A stretch of 64,000 nucleotides of DNA from Faecalibacterium prausnitzii (GCF_003287495.1 NZ_PRLE01000003.1:124001-188000); one strand, 5' to 3'. Positions 35,399 to 43,754 are shown, counted from the first letter of the stretch. Program-made: numbers and translations. Notes: generated by a model from the letters alone, not told the origin.

Positions 35399-35609
35399 AT
35401 TGTCGCCTCCAGTTGGTCAATGAAAGATTCTTCCAGGCCGTAGCGTATCAGCTGGCCCCGCTGTTCCGGCGTAAAGCGGCAGGGCTGGCCCCGGGAGTGT
35501 TGCTCAGGAGATTTTCCTCTTTTTATGGGTGTGTGGCGGACAAGCGGCTGTGTGGGGCAGCCGTTTCAAAAAGCCCGGGGAGTAGGCCCGCGGCTAGAAG
35601 AACAAAACC

Positions 35610-36782
35610 TTACTTGTTGATGTAATCCGCGTACATCTTGGCCATCTGATCCAGGCCTTTCTGCAGGATGCCGCGGGCGCAGCCGATGTTCAGGCGCATA
35701 TAGCCCTCGGCCTGCTTGCCGTAGTGTGCACCGTTGCCAATGGCCAGGCCGTACTCCTTGGCGAAGATCTCGGTCAGCTCATCGCTGGTCTTGCCAAAGC
35801 AGGTCATATCCAGCCACATCAGGAACGTGCCCTCGTGGGTGGTGACCTTGACCTCGGGCATCTTTTCTTCCACAAACTTGCGGACGATCTCAGCGCTGCC
35901 CTTGAGGTACTCGCACTGCTCGTCCACCCACTGGTCGCCGTAGGTGTAAGCGGCTTCCATGGCGGTGAACGCCAGGTCGGAGGGGCCGAACATCCAGCGG
36001 CTGTCGTAAGCGTCCTTGATCTTCTGCTTGAGCTCTGCATTGGGGATGATCATGCAGGAGGAACCCAGACCGGCCATGTTGAACGTCTTGCTGATGGCGG
36101 TGTAGACCACCAGCTTGTCGTAGATCTGGGTAAACTTGCCCGCGGTGGTGCAGGGACGGGTGAAGCCGAAATCACAGTGGATCTCATCGCTCAGCAGGTA
36201 GACGTTGTACTTGACGCACAGCTCCACCAGCTTTTCCATCTCTTCCTCGGTCCAGACACGGCCGATGGGGTTGTGGGGGTTGCAGAAGACCACAGCCTTG
36301 ACGCCGTCGGCCAGCTCTTTCTCCAGCAGCTCCCAGTTGATGGTGTAGTAGTTGTCCTTGTGGTCCAGCGGGCAGTCCACCAGAGTGTGGCCGCTGTTCT
36401 TGATGGCTGCAAAGAACGGGTCGTACACCGGGGTAAAGGTCAGGACTTTCTCGCCCTTGGGCACCACGGTGTCCAGCGTGAAGTAAATGCCGGTGACCAC
36501 GCCGTAGCTCAGCAGCATCCAGTCGGTCTCGGGCTTCCAGCCGTGGCGGCGGTCCCACCAGCCCTGGATGGCGGTGTAAACGCCGGGCAGCGGTTTGGAA
36601 TAGCCGATCACGGGGTGGTCGCAGCGCTTCTGGAGTGCCTGCACCACTTCCGGAGCCGTTGCAAAATCGGTATCCGCGATCCAGTAGGGCAGCAGGCCGC
36701 TCTGCTGGCCAAAGCTGTTCTGGAAATTCCACTTAATGCTGCTGGTACCGCGGCGGTCTACCACTTTGTCGAAATCATACAT
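35610..36782 (-). CDS. MalY/PatB-family PLP aminotransferase (cystathionine beta-lyase-like)
   Basis: 390 residues, fold type I PLP enzyme. Starts MYDFDKVVDRRGTSSIKWNF, the hallmark of the MalY/PatB group. The PLP lysine is in TAISKTFNMAGLGSS, and other contacts are NPHNPIGRVW and LSDEIHCDF. Known members cleave cystathionine or cysteine S-conjugates to give thiols, pyruvate and ammonia. Own promoter upstream; regulator unknown. Confidence 0.92.
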   Translation of the reverse strand: MYDFDKVVDRRGTSSIKWNFQNSFGQQSGLLPYWIADTDFATAPEVVQALQKRCDHPVIGYSKPLPGVYTAIQGWWDRRHGWKPETDWMLLSYGVVTGIYFTLDTVVPKGEKVLTFTPVYDPFFAAIKNSGHTLVDCPLDHKDNYYTINWELLEKELADGVKAVVFCNPHNPIGRVWTEEEMEKLVELCVKYNVYLLSDEIHCDFGFTRPCTTAGKFTQIYDKLVVYTAISKTFNMAGLGSSCMIIPNAELKQKIKDAYDSRWMFGPSDLAFTAMEAAYTYGDQWVDEQCEYLKGSAEIVRKFVEEKMPEVKVTTHEGTFLMWLDMTCFGKTSDELTEIFAKEYGLAIGNGAHYGKQAEGYMRLNIGCARGILQKGLDQMAKMYADYINK

Positions 36783-36892
36783 CGTGAACAGATCCTTTCT
36801 CTTCTGAAATCCTCCGTTGCAAAAGCGCGGGCAGACAGAGCGCGCTCCACCCTGTCCTGCCTCGCTTTTGCCTTTTCGTTTTCATATCATGT

Positions 36893-36921
36893 ATTATAAC
36901 AAGTCATCTTTCGAATATCAA
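36893..36921 (-). promoter_or_regulatory. Sigma-A promoter of the MalY/PatB gene
   Basis: TTGATA (36921-36916), 17 bases, TATAAT (36898-36893) on the minus strand, about 110 bases before the start codon. Confidence 0.75.
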
Positions 36922-36988
36922 CACTTTATTCATATTTTTGTGTCAAAGCAGCCGGAACCAGAGAGTTGTACAAAGTAAATCCGGCTAA

Positions 36989-37024
36989 TTTGTGCATATT
37001 TTGTGCATATAGACAATTTTTGTC
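36989..37024. repeat. Tandem 11-base repeat and palindrome upstream of MalY/PatB
   Basis: TTTGTGCATAT occurs twice with an 11-base period (36989-37010) and is followed by the 13-base palindrome GACAATTTTTGTC (37012-37024). It sits about 70 bases upstream of the -35 box in an otherwise gene-free interval (36783-37157). Confidence 0.4.
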
Positions 37025-37092
37025 CGAGCGCATCATAACAGCACGATCAAAAACAAGATAGGTTATATCCAGCCGAGGATAATGGGAAATCC

Positions 37093-37128
37093 AAAAAACG
37101 GGCAGCGCTTTTGAAAAGCGCTGCCCGT
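37093..37128 (-). terminator. Intrinsic terminator after the DUF554 gene
   Basis: ACGGGCAGCGCTTTT and AAAAGCGCTGCCCGT pair almost perfectly; TTTTTT follows on the minus strand. Confidence 0.9.
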
Positions 37129-37157
37129 AATCGCAGAGATGTTATAATAAGGTGTTT

Positions 37158-37844
37158 TCAGATCCCAAAACGAGACAGGATGGTGACGGCAACGGGCGGA
37201 ATGAGCAGAGCCGGCAGCAGGTTGAGGGTCTTGATCTTCTTGATGCCCAGGATGCCCAGGCCGGAGGCAAAGATCAGCACGCCGCCCACCAGACTGATCT
37301 CCGTCATCAGCGTATCGGTGATGAACGGAGCAATAAGGCCCGCCAGCAGGTAGATGGCACCCTGCCAGCAGAACAGGATGATGGCCGCCAGCGCAATGCC
37401 GATCCCGAATGTGGAAGAGAGCACAATGGACGTGATACCGTCCAGAATTGCATTGGTAAACAGATAGGTGTTATCCCCCTGCAGCGCGCTCTGGATGGGG
37501 CCCAGGATGGACAGGGTGCCCGCGCAGTAGAGCAGGATGGCCGTGGAAAGTCCCTGCGCCAGATTGGAGCCCTTGGAAATTTTGGACACCGCCCGGTCAA
37601 ACAGGGTGTCCAGCGAGAGGGCCGTGCCGATGATGCCGCCCAGCGCCAGACTGACGATGAACAGCACATGGTATTTGGAGTCAGGCATGGCCTGCACGAC
37701 GGAGTTGATGCCCAGCGCCGTGGCAGCCAGGCCCATGGAATCCATCATGATGTTCTTATATTTTTCGTCAAATCCTTTGCGCAGGGTGCTGCCGATGATG
37801 CTGCCCACCAGAATCGTGCTGGCGTTGGCAATGGTTCCGATCAT
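37158..37844 (-). CDS. DUF554 membrane protein (YdfK/YqgA family)
   Basis: 228 residues with about six to seven membrane helices. It starts MIGTIANASTILVGSIIGST, the family hallmark, and repeats glycine-rich helices such as GLAATALGINSVVQAMPDSK and GGVLIFASGLGILGIKKIK. Possible transporter of unknown substrate. AAAAGGAG lies before the ATG. Divergent from mobA. Confidence 0.88.
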   Translation of the reverse strand: MIGTIANASTILVGSIIGSTLRKGFDEKYKNIMMDSMGLAATALGINSVVQAMPDSKYHVLFIVSLALGGIIGTALSLDTLFDRAVSKISKGSNLAQGLSTAILLYCAGTLSILGPIQSALQGDNTYLFTNAILDGITSIVLSSTFGIGIALAAIILFCWQGAIYLLAGLIAPFITDTLMTEISLVGGVLIFASGLGILGIKKIKTLNLLPALLIPPVAVTILSRFGI

Positions 37845-38055
37845 GGTATCTTCTCCTTTTTACCAGTTATATTCAGTATCATAGAATGAGCGCCAGCGCG
37901 CGGCCTGCAAGAGATCAAGAAGCGGCACGCGGAAAATGGACGGAGAGGCTTGCATTTTTGCGGCGCATAACATATTATATAATATAGCATGTTGTTCCAA
38001 AAAGTAAGCACAAAAACCATCTAACGACAAAAACACGACACTGGGAGGTCATGGC

Positions 38056-38643
38056 ATGAGCCACATCATACTGGGGGCGCTGATCCTTGCAGGCGGGCAG
38101 AACCGCCGGATGGGCGGCAGCCCCAAAGCCCTGCTGCCCAATGGCAGCGGGGCCCTCATTCTGGACGGGCTCCGCGCCGCCTTTGCGGGCTTTGACGAAA
38201 AGCTGCTCAGCACCAACACCCCGGAGCTGGCCGCGGGCACTGGCTTTGCCCCGGTGCCGGACGCGCGGCCCGGAATGGGCCCGCTGGCCGGGCTGGCAGC
38301 AGCGCTTTCCGCCTGCCAGAGCGACGGCCTTGTGGTCGCCGCCTGTGATATGCCCTGTTTTGACCGGGCCGCAGCCGAGTTTCTGGCCAGTTTTGCAGAC
38401 CAGGATTGGCCCGCCTGGGCCCTGCGGGACCGCGCTGGCCGCCTCCACCCGCTCTGCGGCATCTACACCAAACAGTGCCTCCCGGCCATTCAGGCGGCCC
38501 TCGCCGCCGGGGAACACCGCGTTGGGCGGCTGTTCCAGTCCGTCGGCGGGCAGGCCATCTCTCTGGAGGGGACATCCCTGCCCGATGCCGTGGTGTGCAA
38601 CGTGAACACCCCGGAGGAGCTAAAAGAATTGCTCCAGTCCTGA
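38056..38643 (+). CDS. mobA: Molybdenum cofactor guanylyltransferase MobA
   Basis: 195 residues. The nucleotide-binding signature ILAGGQNRRMGGSPKALLP is followed by the GTP/Mg site in VVAACDMPCFD and PLCGIYTKQC. It attaches GMP to Mo-molybdopterin, completing the cofactor for the oxidoreductase at 33266. The last 47 codons and the terminator lie within a 179-base sequence that recurs at 41069, so the current C-terminus may have been supplied by an integrated element. Confidence 0.93.
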   Translation: MSHIILGALILAGGQNRRMGGSPKALLPNGSGALILDGLRAAFAGFDEKLLSTNTPELAAGTGFAPVPDARPGMGPLAGLAAALSACQSDGLVVAACDMPCFDRAAAEFLASFADQDWPAWALRDRAGRLHPLCGIYTKQCLPAIQAALAAGEHRVGRLFQSVGGQAISLEGTSLPDAVVCNVNTPEELKELLQS

Positions 38644-38680
38644 CGCCATATAAAAAAGACACCCGAGTGGGTGTCTTTTT
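38502..38680 (+). repeat. Left copy of the 179-bp direct repeat (mobA 3' end)
   Basis: Identical to 41069-41247 except at four positions (38557, 38562, 38600, 38651). It covers the mobA C-terminal codons, the stop and the intrinsic terminator GACACCC-GAGT-GGGTGTC with TTTTT. It marks the left end of a 2.4-kb insertion. Confidence 0.9.
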
Positions 38681-38681
38681 G
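38650..38681 (+). terminator. mobA terminator (in repeat)
   Basis: AAAAAAGACACCC, loop, GGGTGTCTTTTT. A second copy lies at 41217-41248. Confidence 0.9.
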
Positions 38682-38710
38682 TCTCTAAAACGGCTCTTTG
38701 TACCCAGAAC

Positions 38711-38734
38711 CGTACCCAAGAATTTTTGGGTACG
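38711..38734. repeat. 24-base palindrome at the left edge of the insertion
   Basis: The arms CGTACCCAA and TTTGGGTACG are complementary around GAATT. It lies 31 bases inside the left repeat. It could be an operator, a recombinase site or the terminus of a lost gene. The 38682-38929 interval holds no other supported feature. Confidence 0.4.
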
Positions 38735-38929
38735 AAACTCGACACTTACTGTTCCTATTTTGGATTTACATGGCTCACTTTCTAATTTATATTTGCCCGC
38801 CATGCGGACATTGCCATCAATATGGGTTGGCAACAGCCCGATGAACTGCTGTTTCATTTGCGACTGCAGTTCGGACAGATCCGTTTGCTGGCTCCCATAG
38901 CCTCTCCGTTTCATATCGACTTTGTTTTC

Positions 38930-40852
38930 CTAATCGTGTTTGATGTATTTCGTGATCGTATCGATCAATTCCTCCATATTGATCGGCTTGGAAATATGGT
39001 CATTCATGCCTGAAGCCAGGGATTCCTGAATATCATCTACAAAAGCATTTGCAGACAAAGCGATCATTGGAATCGTAACTGCATCGGACCGCTCTATCCC
39101 CAAGGCTCGAATGGCTTTTGCTGCTTGGTGTCCATCCATGTTTGGCATCATAATATCCATCAAAATAAAATCGTATGTGCCTCGCGGATGATTTTTAAAC
39201 AAATTCACAACTTCTTTTCCGTCTGATGCGCGTGTTACGGTCATACCAGCATTTTCCAGTATCATCGTAGCAAGTTCAGCATTTAGATCATTATCCTCAG
39301 CCATGAGAACATGAATCCCCGTCAAATCTCTCTGTAGATGTTGTTTTTGTTCTGATGGAATCACCTGTTCTGTCAACTCCAGTGGGATCTCCACTGTGAA
39401 GGTAGAACCTACACCTTTTTTGCTCTCAACAGCAATGGAACCGCCCATCATATCCACATATTTTTTTGTGATGGCCATACCAAGACCGGTTCCCTTATAT
39501 TGGGTTCTGGCATTCGAATCATCTTCTTGTGAAAACGGAGCGAATAATTTTTTCTGGAACTCTTCGCTCATGCCAATCCCGTTATCTCGAACAACATAAC
39601 GAGTTATGATATGTTTCTCATCCGCTCCTGGGTAACTGCTGATATCCAAAGTAATCTTTCCGCCGTCCTTTGTGAATTTCACAGCATTGCCAAGAAGATT
39701 CACCAAAACTTCTCGGATACGCGCAACATCCGCAAGGACATAGGGGTTCTTTGGGCTTTCTCGATGTACTTCAAACTTAAGATCTCGATTACAAAGAAGT
39801 CCATTCATAATCGCCAGGACGTTATCTACCAATTGAGTAATGTCCACTGGCTCGGGCGAAATCGTAACTTTTCCGCTTTCAATGCGACTAAAATCCAGAA
39901 CGTCATTCAACAAAGAGAGAAGATGATTCGAACTTTTTTGAACTTTCTCCAAGCTATCATGAATCTCTGAAACCGTGTTCTGGTGAAGCGCAATGTTTGT
40001 AAATCCAATAATGGCATTCATCGGCGTTCTGATATCATGGCTCATACTAAGCAAAAACGCAGATTTTGCTTTGTTGGCAGCATCTGCTTCCTCAGCGGCG
40101 TTCATTAATAATTGTTTTTGTTTTTGCTCTTCCGCCTTGTTTTTCTGGTAAACATAATAGGTATATAGACAAATGAAAAGCAATACCGCTCCTGCGACTA
40201 AACCGCAGATGATGGAAATATGATTCGTCTTTTCAACCATTCCATAAGCTGATTGCATATCCATTTCAATGCAAAATGCGCCAATGATTTCTCCTGTCCC
40301 ATCATGATTTGCTCTTACAGGATAGCAAGCCGTAAAAATCGGACCCCATGTTGTATCAATGATATCCTGAGAGTACACAGTCTCCCCAGAAATAGCCCTA
40401 TCAATATACGGAACCATTTCTTCCTCAATATAATCTCCAGGGTGTCTTACATCATCCGCATTCGGATCCAAACCGTCTACCACATAAACGAGTTTTCCTT
40501 CTTCATTTTTTTGAGCGGTGTAAATATATCGAGTCGAATTCAGTGTTCTGATCTCATTGAAATAGGAAGAAATATCCTTATATAATTGCTTCTTTTCATC
40601 CGATTGATCTTTGATCTGATCAAAATCTTCTTTGCCGATGCTTCCATCCACAAGTTTGTGTACTGCATCTGCACTCGCTGTGTCACGTGTGATTTCTGTT
40701 TCAAGGGCAGTCTTCGTGTAAGAACTTTGCAGAATAAATGTGTACAACGCTATTACAAAAATGATCAAAAGCCCCGCAATCACAAAGATACTGTCGGTAT
40801 TCTTCAGCCTAAGGCGTTTTTTCAAATGAATTCCTTCTTTTGTTTTCTTCAT
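38930..40852 (-). CDS. Hybrid sensor histidine kinase with receiver domain
   Basis: 640 residues. Helix 1 (about 21-40), an extracellular Cache/PAS-like sensor (50-205, RYIYTAQKNEEGKLVYVVDG), helix 2 (about 212-232), dimerisation domain with His272 (LSMSHDIRTPMNAIIGF), HATPase (VRDNGIGMS, KGTGLGMAIT) and a receiver with phospho-acceptor Asp566 (FILMDIMMPNMDGHQ). No Hpt domain or output regulator is adjacent. Base composition is much more AT-rich than the flanks, and it lies between 179-bp repeats, so it is horizontally acquired. An alternative TTG start at 40825 has AAGGA at better spacing. Confidence 0.9.
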   Translation of the reverse strand: MKKTKEGIHLKKRLRLKNTDSIFVIAGLLIIFVIALYTFILQSSYTKTALETEITRDTASADAVHKLVDGSIGKEDFDQIKDQSDEKKQLYKDISSYFNEIRTLNSTRYIYTAQKNEEGKLVYVVDGLDPNADDVRHPGDYIEEEMVPYIDRAISGETVYSQDIIDTTWGPIFTACYPVRANHDGTGEIIGAFCIEMDMQSAYGMVEKTNHISIICGLVAGAVLLFICLYTYYVYQKNKAEEQKQKQLLMNAAEEADAANKAKSAFLLSMSHDIRTPMNAIIGFTNIALHQNTVSEIHDSLEKVQKSSNHLLSLLNDVLDFSRIESGKVTISPEPVDITQLVDNVLAIMNGLLCNRDLKFEVHRESPKNPYVLADVARIREVLVNLLGNAVKFTKDGGKITLDISSYPGADEKHIITRYVVRDNGIGMSEEFQKKLFAPFSQEDDSNARTQYKGTGLGMAITKKYVDMMGGSIAVESKKGVGSTFTVEIPLELTEQVIPSEQKQHLQRDLTGIHVLMAEDNDLNAELATMILENAGMTVTRASDGKEVVNLFKNHPRGTYDFILMDIMMPNMDGHQAAKAIRALGIERSDAVTIPMIALSANAFVDDIQESLASGMNDHISKPINMEELIDTITKYIKHD

Positions 40853-40988
40853 ACTGCTCGTTCACGTCCTCTAAAACCTAATATACCAATTTTATCATAG
40901 CACAGTTTCATGCAATCTTCAATAAGGATCATAATTTTGTGCGTAGTACGGTATCATAAGCGAAAAGTTTATTGTACGAAAGTGAGGA

Positions 40989-41210
40989 GTGGCGGTGGAT
41001 AACATTCTGAATCCCATAACCGCCCACCGTAAAGAACGCAACTGGTCGCTATCCGATTCAGCGGCTCACGCCGCCGGGGAACACCGCGTTGGGCGGCTGT
41101 TCCAGTCCGTCGGCGGGCAGGCCGTCTCCCTGGAGGGGACATCCCTGCCCGATGCCGTGGTGTGCAGCGTGAACACCCCGGAGGAGCTAAAAGAATTGCT
41201 CCAGTCCTGA
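40989..41210 (+). pseudogene. Chimeric frame: XRE-like N-terminus joined to displaced MobA C-terminus
   Basis: A GTG-started frame reads MAVDNILNPITAHRKERNWS and then, from about codon 27, continues in the same frame as MobA (AAGEHRVGRLFQSV to ELKELLQS). The first part resembles the start of a Cro/C1-type helix-turn-helix protein; the second is the right copy of the repeat. It is the scar of the insertion rather than a functional gene, although it is open to the stop codon. Confidence 0.6.
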
Positions 41211-41247
41211 CGCCATAAAAAAAAGACACCCGAGTGGGTGTCTTTTT
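41069..41247 (+). repeat. Right copy of the 179-bp direct repeat
   Basis: Second copy of the mobA 3' end plus terminator, 2567 bases right of the first, with four mismatches (two giving Ile to Val and Asn to Ser in the MobA frame). It ends five bases before the tRNA-Met gene. Confidence 0.9.
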
Positions 41248-41251
41248 CAGA

Positions 41252-41324
41252 TGGGCCATGAGGGATTCGAACCCCCACTCCTGCGGTTATGAGCCGCGTG
41301 CTTTAACCGTTAAGCTAATGGCCC
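41252..41324 (-). tRNA. tRNA-Met (anticodon CAT)
   Basis: On the minus strand the acceptor GGGCCAT pairs with ATGGCCC, the anticodon loop is CTCATAA, and the T arm is GGGGG-TTCGAAT-CCCTC. CCA is not encoded. An elongator tRNA-Met is likely; a lysidine-modified tRNA-Ile(CAT) cannot be excluded by eye. Confidence 0.93.
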
Positions 41325-41407
41325 TTACGGCTGCGGCAATGCCCGCGCACTGCCACAACGGATAGTATAACAAAAAAACGCAAAAATGAAAAGCGTTTTT
41401 CCGTTTT

Positions 41408-41827
41408 TTATTTGGTGCGGTGCGCTTCCAGCTTCTGCAGCAGGAACTCGTCCAGCATGGCGGGCGGGAAAAGCGGCTCTTGATAGCCAAAGGCTTCCCG
41501 GATAAAAATGAGCGTCACCACGGTCTGCCGCCCGGGATCCAGCCGGAGAGTGTACAGGGTATCCAGCGGCTGCTTTGTGGGCTGGTGGAGGGTGAGGTGG
41601 AGCAGGAAACCGCCGTCGTTCTCCCGGCGGCACTCATAGGCGAAAATGTCGTCCTCGCTGTGCTGGTCCAGCCGGTCAAAGCAGTCGTCCAGCGGCAGGT
41701 CGGTGCGGAACTCGCTGAGCCCGGCGGGGCCGTACTGGCTGCGGCGGGTGTTCTCCCGGCGGCTGAGCAGGAAAATGATGAGCCCGATGACGGCAATCAG
41801 GATGATAATGGAAAAAACAGCGTTCAT
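41408..41827 (-). CDS. Single-pass membrane protein of unknown function
   Basis: 139 residues: one N-terminal helix (MNAVFSIIILIAVIGLIIFL) followed by a soluble domain of about 115 residues with GFLLHLTLHQPTKQPLDTLY. GGGGAGG lies before the ATG. Not recognised; probably anchored to the inner face of the membrane. It faces away from the operon beginning at 41962. Confidence 0.75.
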   Translation of the reverse strand: MNAVFSIIILIAVIGLIIFLLSRRENTRRSQYGPAGLSEFRTDLPLDDCFDRLDQHSEDDIFAYECRRENDGGFLLHLTLHQPTKQPLDTLYTLRLDPGRQTVVTLIFIREAFGYQEPLFPPAMLDEFLLQKLEAHRTK

Positions 41828-41961
41828 GTGCGCCTCCCCAAGGTGATTTTCAGGTCAAGTTTTCCTTATTGTAACACAACCCGCCGGAAATTGTGATATA
41901 ATATTTGAAAAATCTGAATTTCAAAGGCAGTCTGCGCCTTTTTGCAGGCAGGAGGAACTTT

Positions 41962-42459
41962 ATGAAACTGAATTTCACCCGCAAGACCTGGTATTTTTTC
42001 CTGCTGGCCTCGGCGGCGGTGTCCATGCTCAACGGATTTTTTGTGCTGGCCGGGCAGACGTTCGGCCTGCTGGAACAGATCGCGTTCTGTCTGGCAGCCA
42101 TTGCGGCGCTGTTCCTGGCGGCGGAAAAGGGTGCCCCCGCCAAGGACAAGCGGAATTATTTCCTTGTCTTTCTGCTGCTCCTGTTCAGCTATATGATCAG
42201 CGGCTGGCTGGGCTATCTCTGCTCGGCGCTGGCCTGGCCCGCCCTGCTGCTGGTGGAATACCAGCACGGCAAGCCCATCCAGCGGCAGCTTCAGCTGGTG
42301 GGCATCTCGGAAGCGCTCCACCTGCTGTTTCTGCTCCTGACGGTCTACGGCGGCATGTCTGCCATGAGTTTCTGGACCAACATCCTCTGGGTGCTGCTGG
42401 CCTGCGCCCGGGGCTGGGCTGCTTTGGCTCTGTATAAGGGGCAGGAGGAGACCGTATGA
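41962..42459 (+). CDS. Multi-pass membrane protein of unknown function
   Basis: 165 residues with about five helices (FFLLASAAVSMLNGFFVLAG, IAFCLAAIAALFLAAE, NYFLVFLLLLFSYMISGWLG and others). GGAGG lies before ATG 41962; the frame extends upstream without a site. It overlaps the GHL10-like gene start (ATGA), so the products are made together. Confidence 0.75.
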   Translation: MKLNFTRKTWYFFLLASAAVSMLNGFFVLAGQTFGLLEQIAFCLAAIAALFLAAEKGAPAKDKRNYFLVFLLLLFSYMISGWLGYLCSALAWPALLLVEYQHGKPIQRQLQLVGISEALHLLFLLLTVYGGMSAMSFWTNILWVLLACARGWAALALYKGQEETV

Positions 42460-43754
42460 CCCAGCGCCGACGGTCCCGACGGCCTGCCCGCCGCGCCCGG
42501 CGCCGCTTTGGCCGCCGGGCCTTTCTGGCGGGGCTGGGTGTTTCAGCCTGCGCGGCGGGGGCGTTTTTCCTCCGCCGAGGCACACAGGCGGCAGCTACTC
42601 CCCCCGAAGCACCCGGCCCCGCGCCTACAGCGCCTGATCCGGCCCTCCCGGCCGGGGAGTGGCGGGCTGTCTGGGTCAGCTATCTCGAATGGGCAGAGTT
42701 GGATTTCTCCTCGGAAGAGGCGTTCCGGGCCGGGGCGGCCCAGCTGCTGGACAACTGCCTCTCCCTTGGGTTGAACACGGTCATTGCACAGGTGCGGCCC
42801 TTTGGGGACGCGCTCTACCGCAGTCAGCTTTTCCCGTGGAGCCACCTCTGCACCGGCGTGCAGGGGCAGGACCCCGGCTTTGACCCGCTGGACGTCCTCC
42901 TCACCGAGGCCCATGGGCGGGGACTCTCGGTGGAAGCGTGGATCAACCCCTACCGGCTGAAAGGTTCGGCCTCCATGCCCGCCGCTCTTGCGGAAAACAA
43001 CCTGATGAACACCCACCCGGAATGGGTGTGGCAGAACCCGGACAACGGCAGTGCCTACCTGAACCCGGCCATCCCGGAGGCGGCGGATTATGTCGTGCAG
43101 GGGGTAGCCGAGCTGGTGCAGAACCACGCCATCGACGGCGTGCACTTTGACGATTACTTTTACCCGACGACAGATCCGGCACTGGACGCTGCCCGGTTTG
43201 CGGCCAGCGGGGCAGGGGATCTGGGCAGCTGGCGGCGAGCCAACGTGACCGCCCTTGTCAAGGCGGCCCACGACGCCGTGAAAGCCGCCGACCCCACCCT
43301 GCGGTTCGGTATCAGCCCTCAGGGCAACCCGGACAACGACCTCACCGAACAGTACAGCGATGTGACCAGCTGGCTGACGGCTGAGGGGGAGGACGCCGTG
43401 GTGGATTACCTCTGTCCGCAGATCTACTGGGGCTTTGGCTATACGTTAAAATCCGGCAGCACCCGCTTTGCCTTTGAAAACATCGTGCCCGCGTGGTGTG
43501 CCATGCCCCGGAGCGGGAACGTGGCCCTCTATTTCGGGCTGGGTGCCTACCGGGTAGGCACCGGAGACGGCGGTGCCAATGAGGACAGCACCAGCCAGTG
43601 GAGCACGGGCAGCGCGCTGGCAAAGCAGGTGGAGACCCTGCGTGCCCAGGGCGCTGGCGGCTGGGCGCTCTACCGGTACGGCTCCCTGTTCGGGAGCGCC
43701 GCCCCGGAGCAGGCCGCCGCCGAGCGGGAGGCCCTGGCCCGGGCAAACGCCTGA
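42456..43754 (+). CDS. GHL10-family glycosidase-like protein with Tat signal
   Basis: 432 residues. A basic N-terminus leads to a twin-arginine signal, GRRAFLAGLGVSACAAGAFF (Arg20-Arg21), predicting Tat export. The catalytic-type TIM barrel (glycosyl hydrolase-like 10/DUF187) spans 68-420: WRAVWVSYLEWAELDF, NTVIAQVRPFGDALY, EAWINPYRLKG, GVHFDDYFYP, YLCPQIYWGFGY. The family acts on the cell surface, with suggested roles on peptidoglycan or glycans. Coupled to the upstream membrane protein by a four-base overlap. Confidence 0.9.
   Translation: MTQRRRSRRPARRARRRFGRRAFLAGLGVSACAAGAFFLRRGTQAAATPPEAPGPAPTAPDPALPAGEWRAVWVSYLEWAELDFSSEEAFRAGAAQLLDNCLSLGLNTVIAQVRPFGDALYRSQLFPWSHLCTGVQGQDPGFDPLDVLLTEAHGRGLSVEAWINPYRLKGSASMPAALAENNLMNTHPEWVWQNPDNGSAYLNPAIPEAADYVVQGVAELVQNHAIDGVHFDDYFYPTTDPALDAARFAASGAGDLGSWRRANVTALVKAAHDAVKAADPTLRFGISPQGNPDNDLTEQYSDVTSWLTAEGEDAVVDYLCPQIYWGFGYTLKSGSTRFAFENIVPAWCAMPRSGNVALYFGLGAYRVGTGDGGANEDSTSQWSTGSALAKQVETLRAQGAGGWALYRYGSLFGSAAPEQAAAEREALARANA

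Noticed and set aside
33332-35443. A 703-codon plus-strand frame
   Set aside because: Mirror of the molybdopterin oxidoreductase gene.
35399-35609. A molybdenum-cofactor riboswitch before the oxidoreductase gene
   Set aside because: No clear match to the conserved core by eye; only weak GC-rich pairings were found. A covariance-model scan would decide.
38207-38914. A 235-codon minus-strand frame that might be a recombinase end
   Set aside because: It runs through the mobA terminator and antisense to mobA; no His-x-x-Arg...Tyr motif of tyrosine recombinases and no ribosome binding site.
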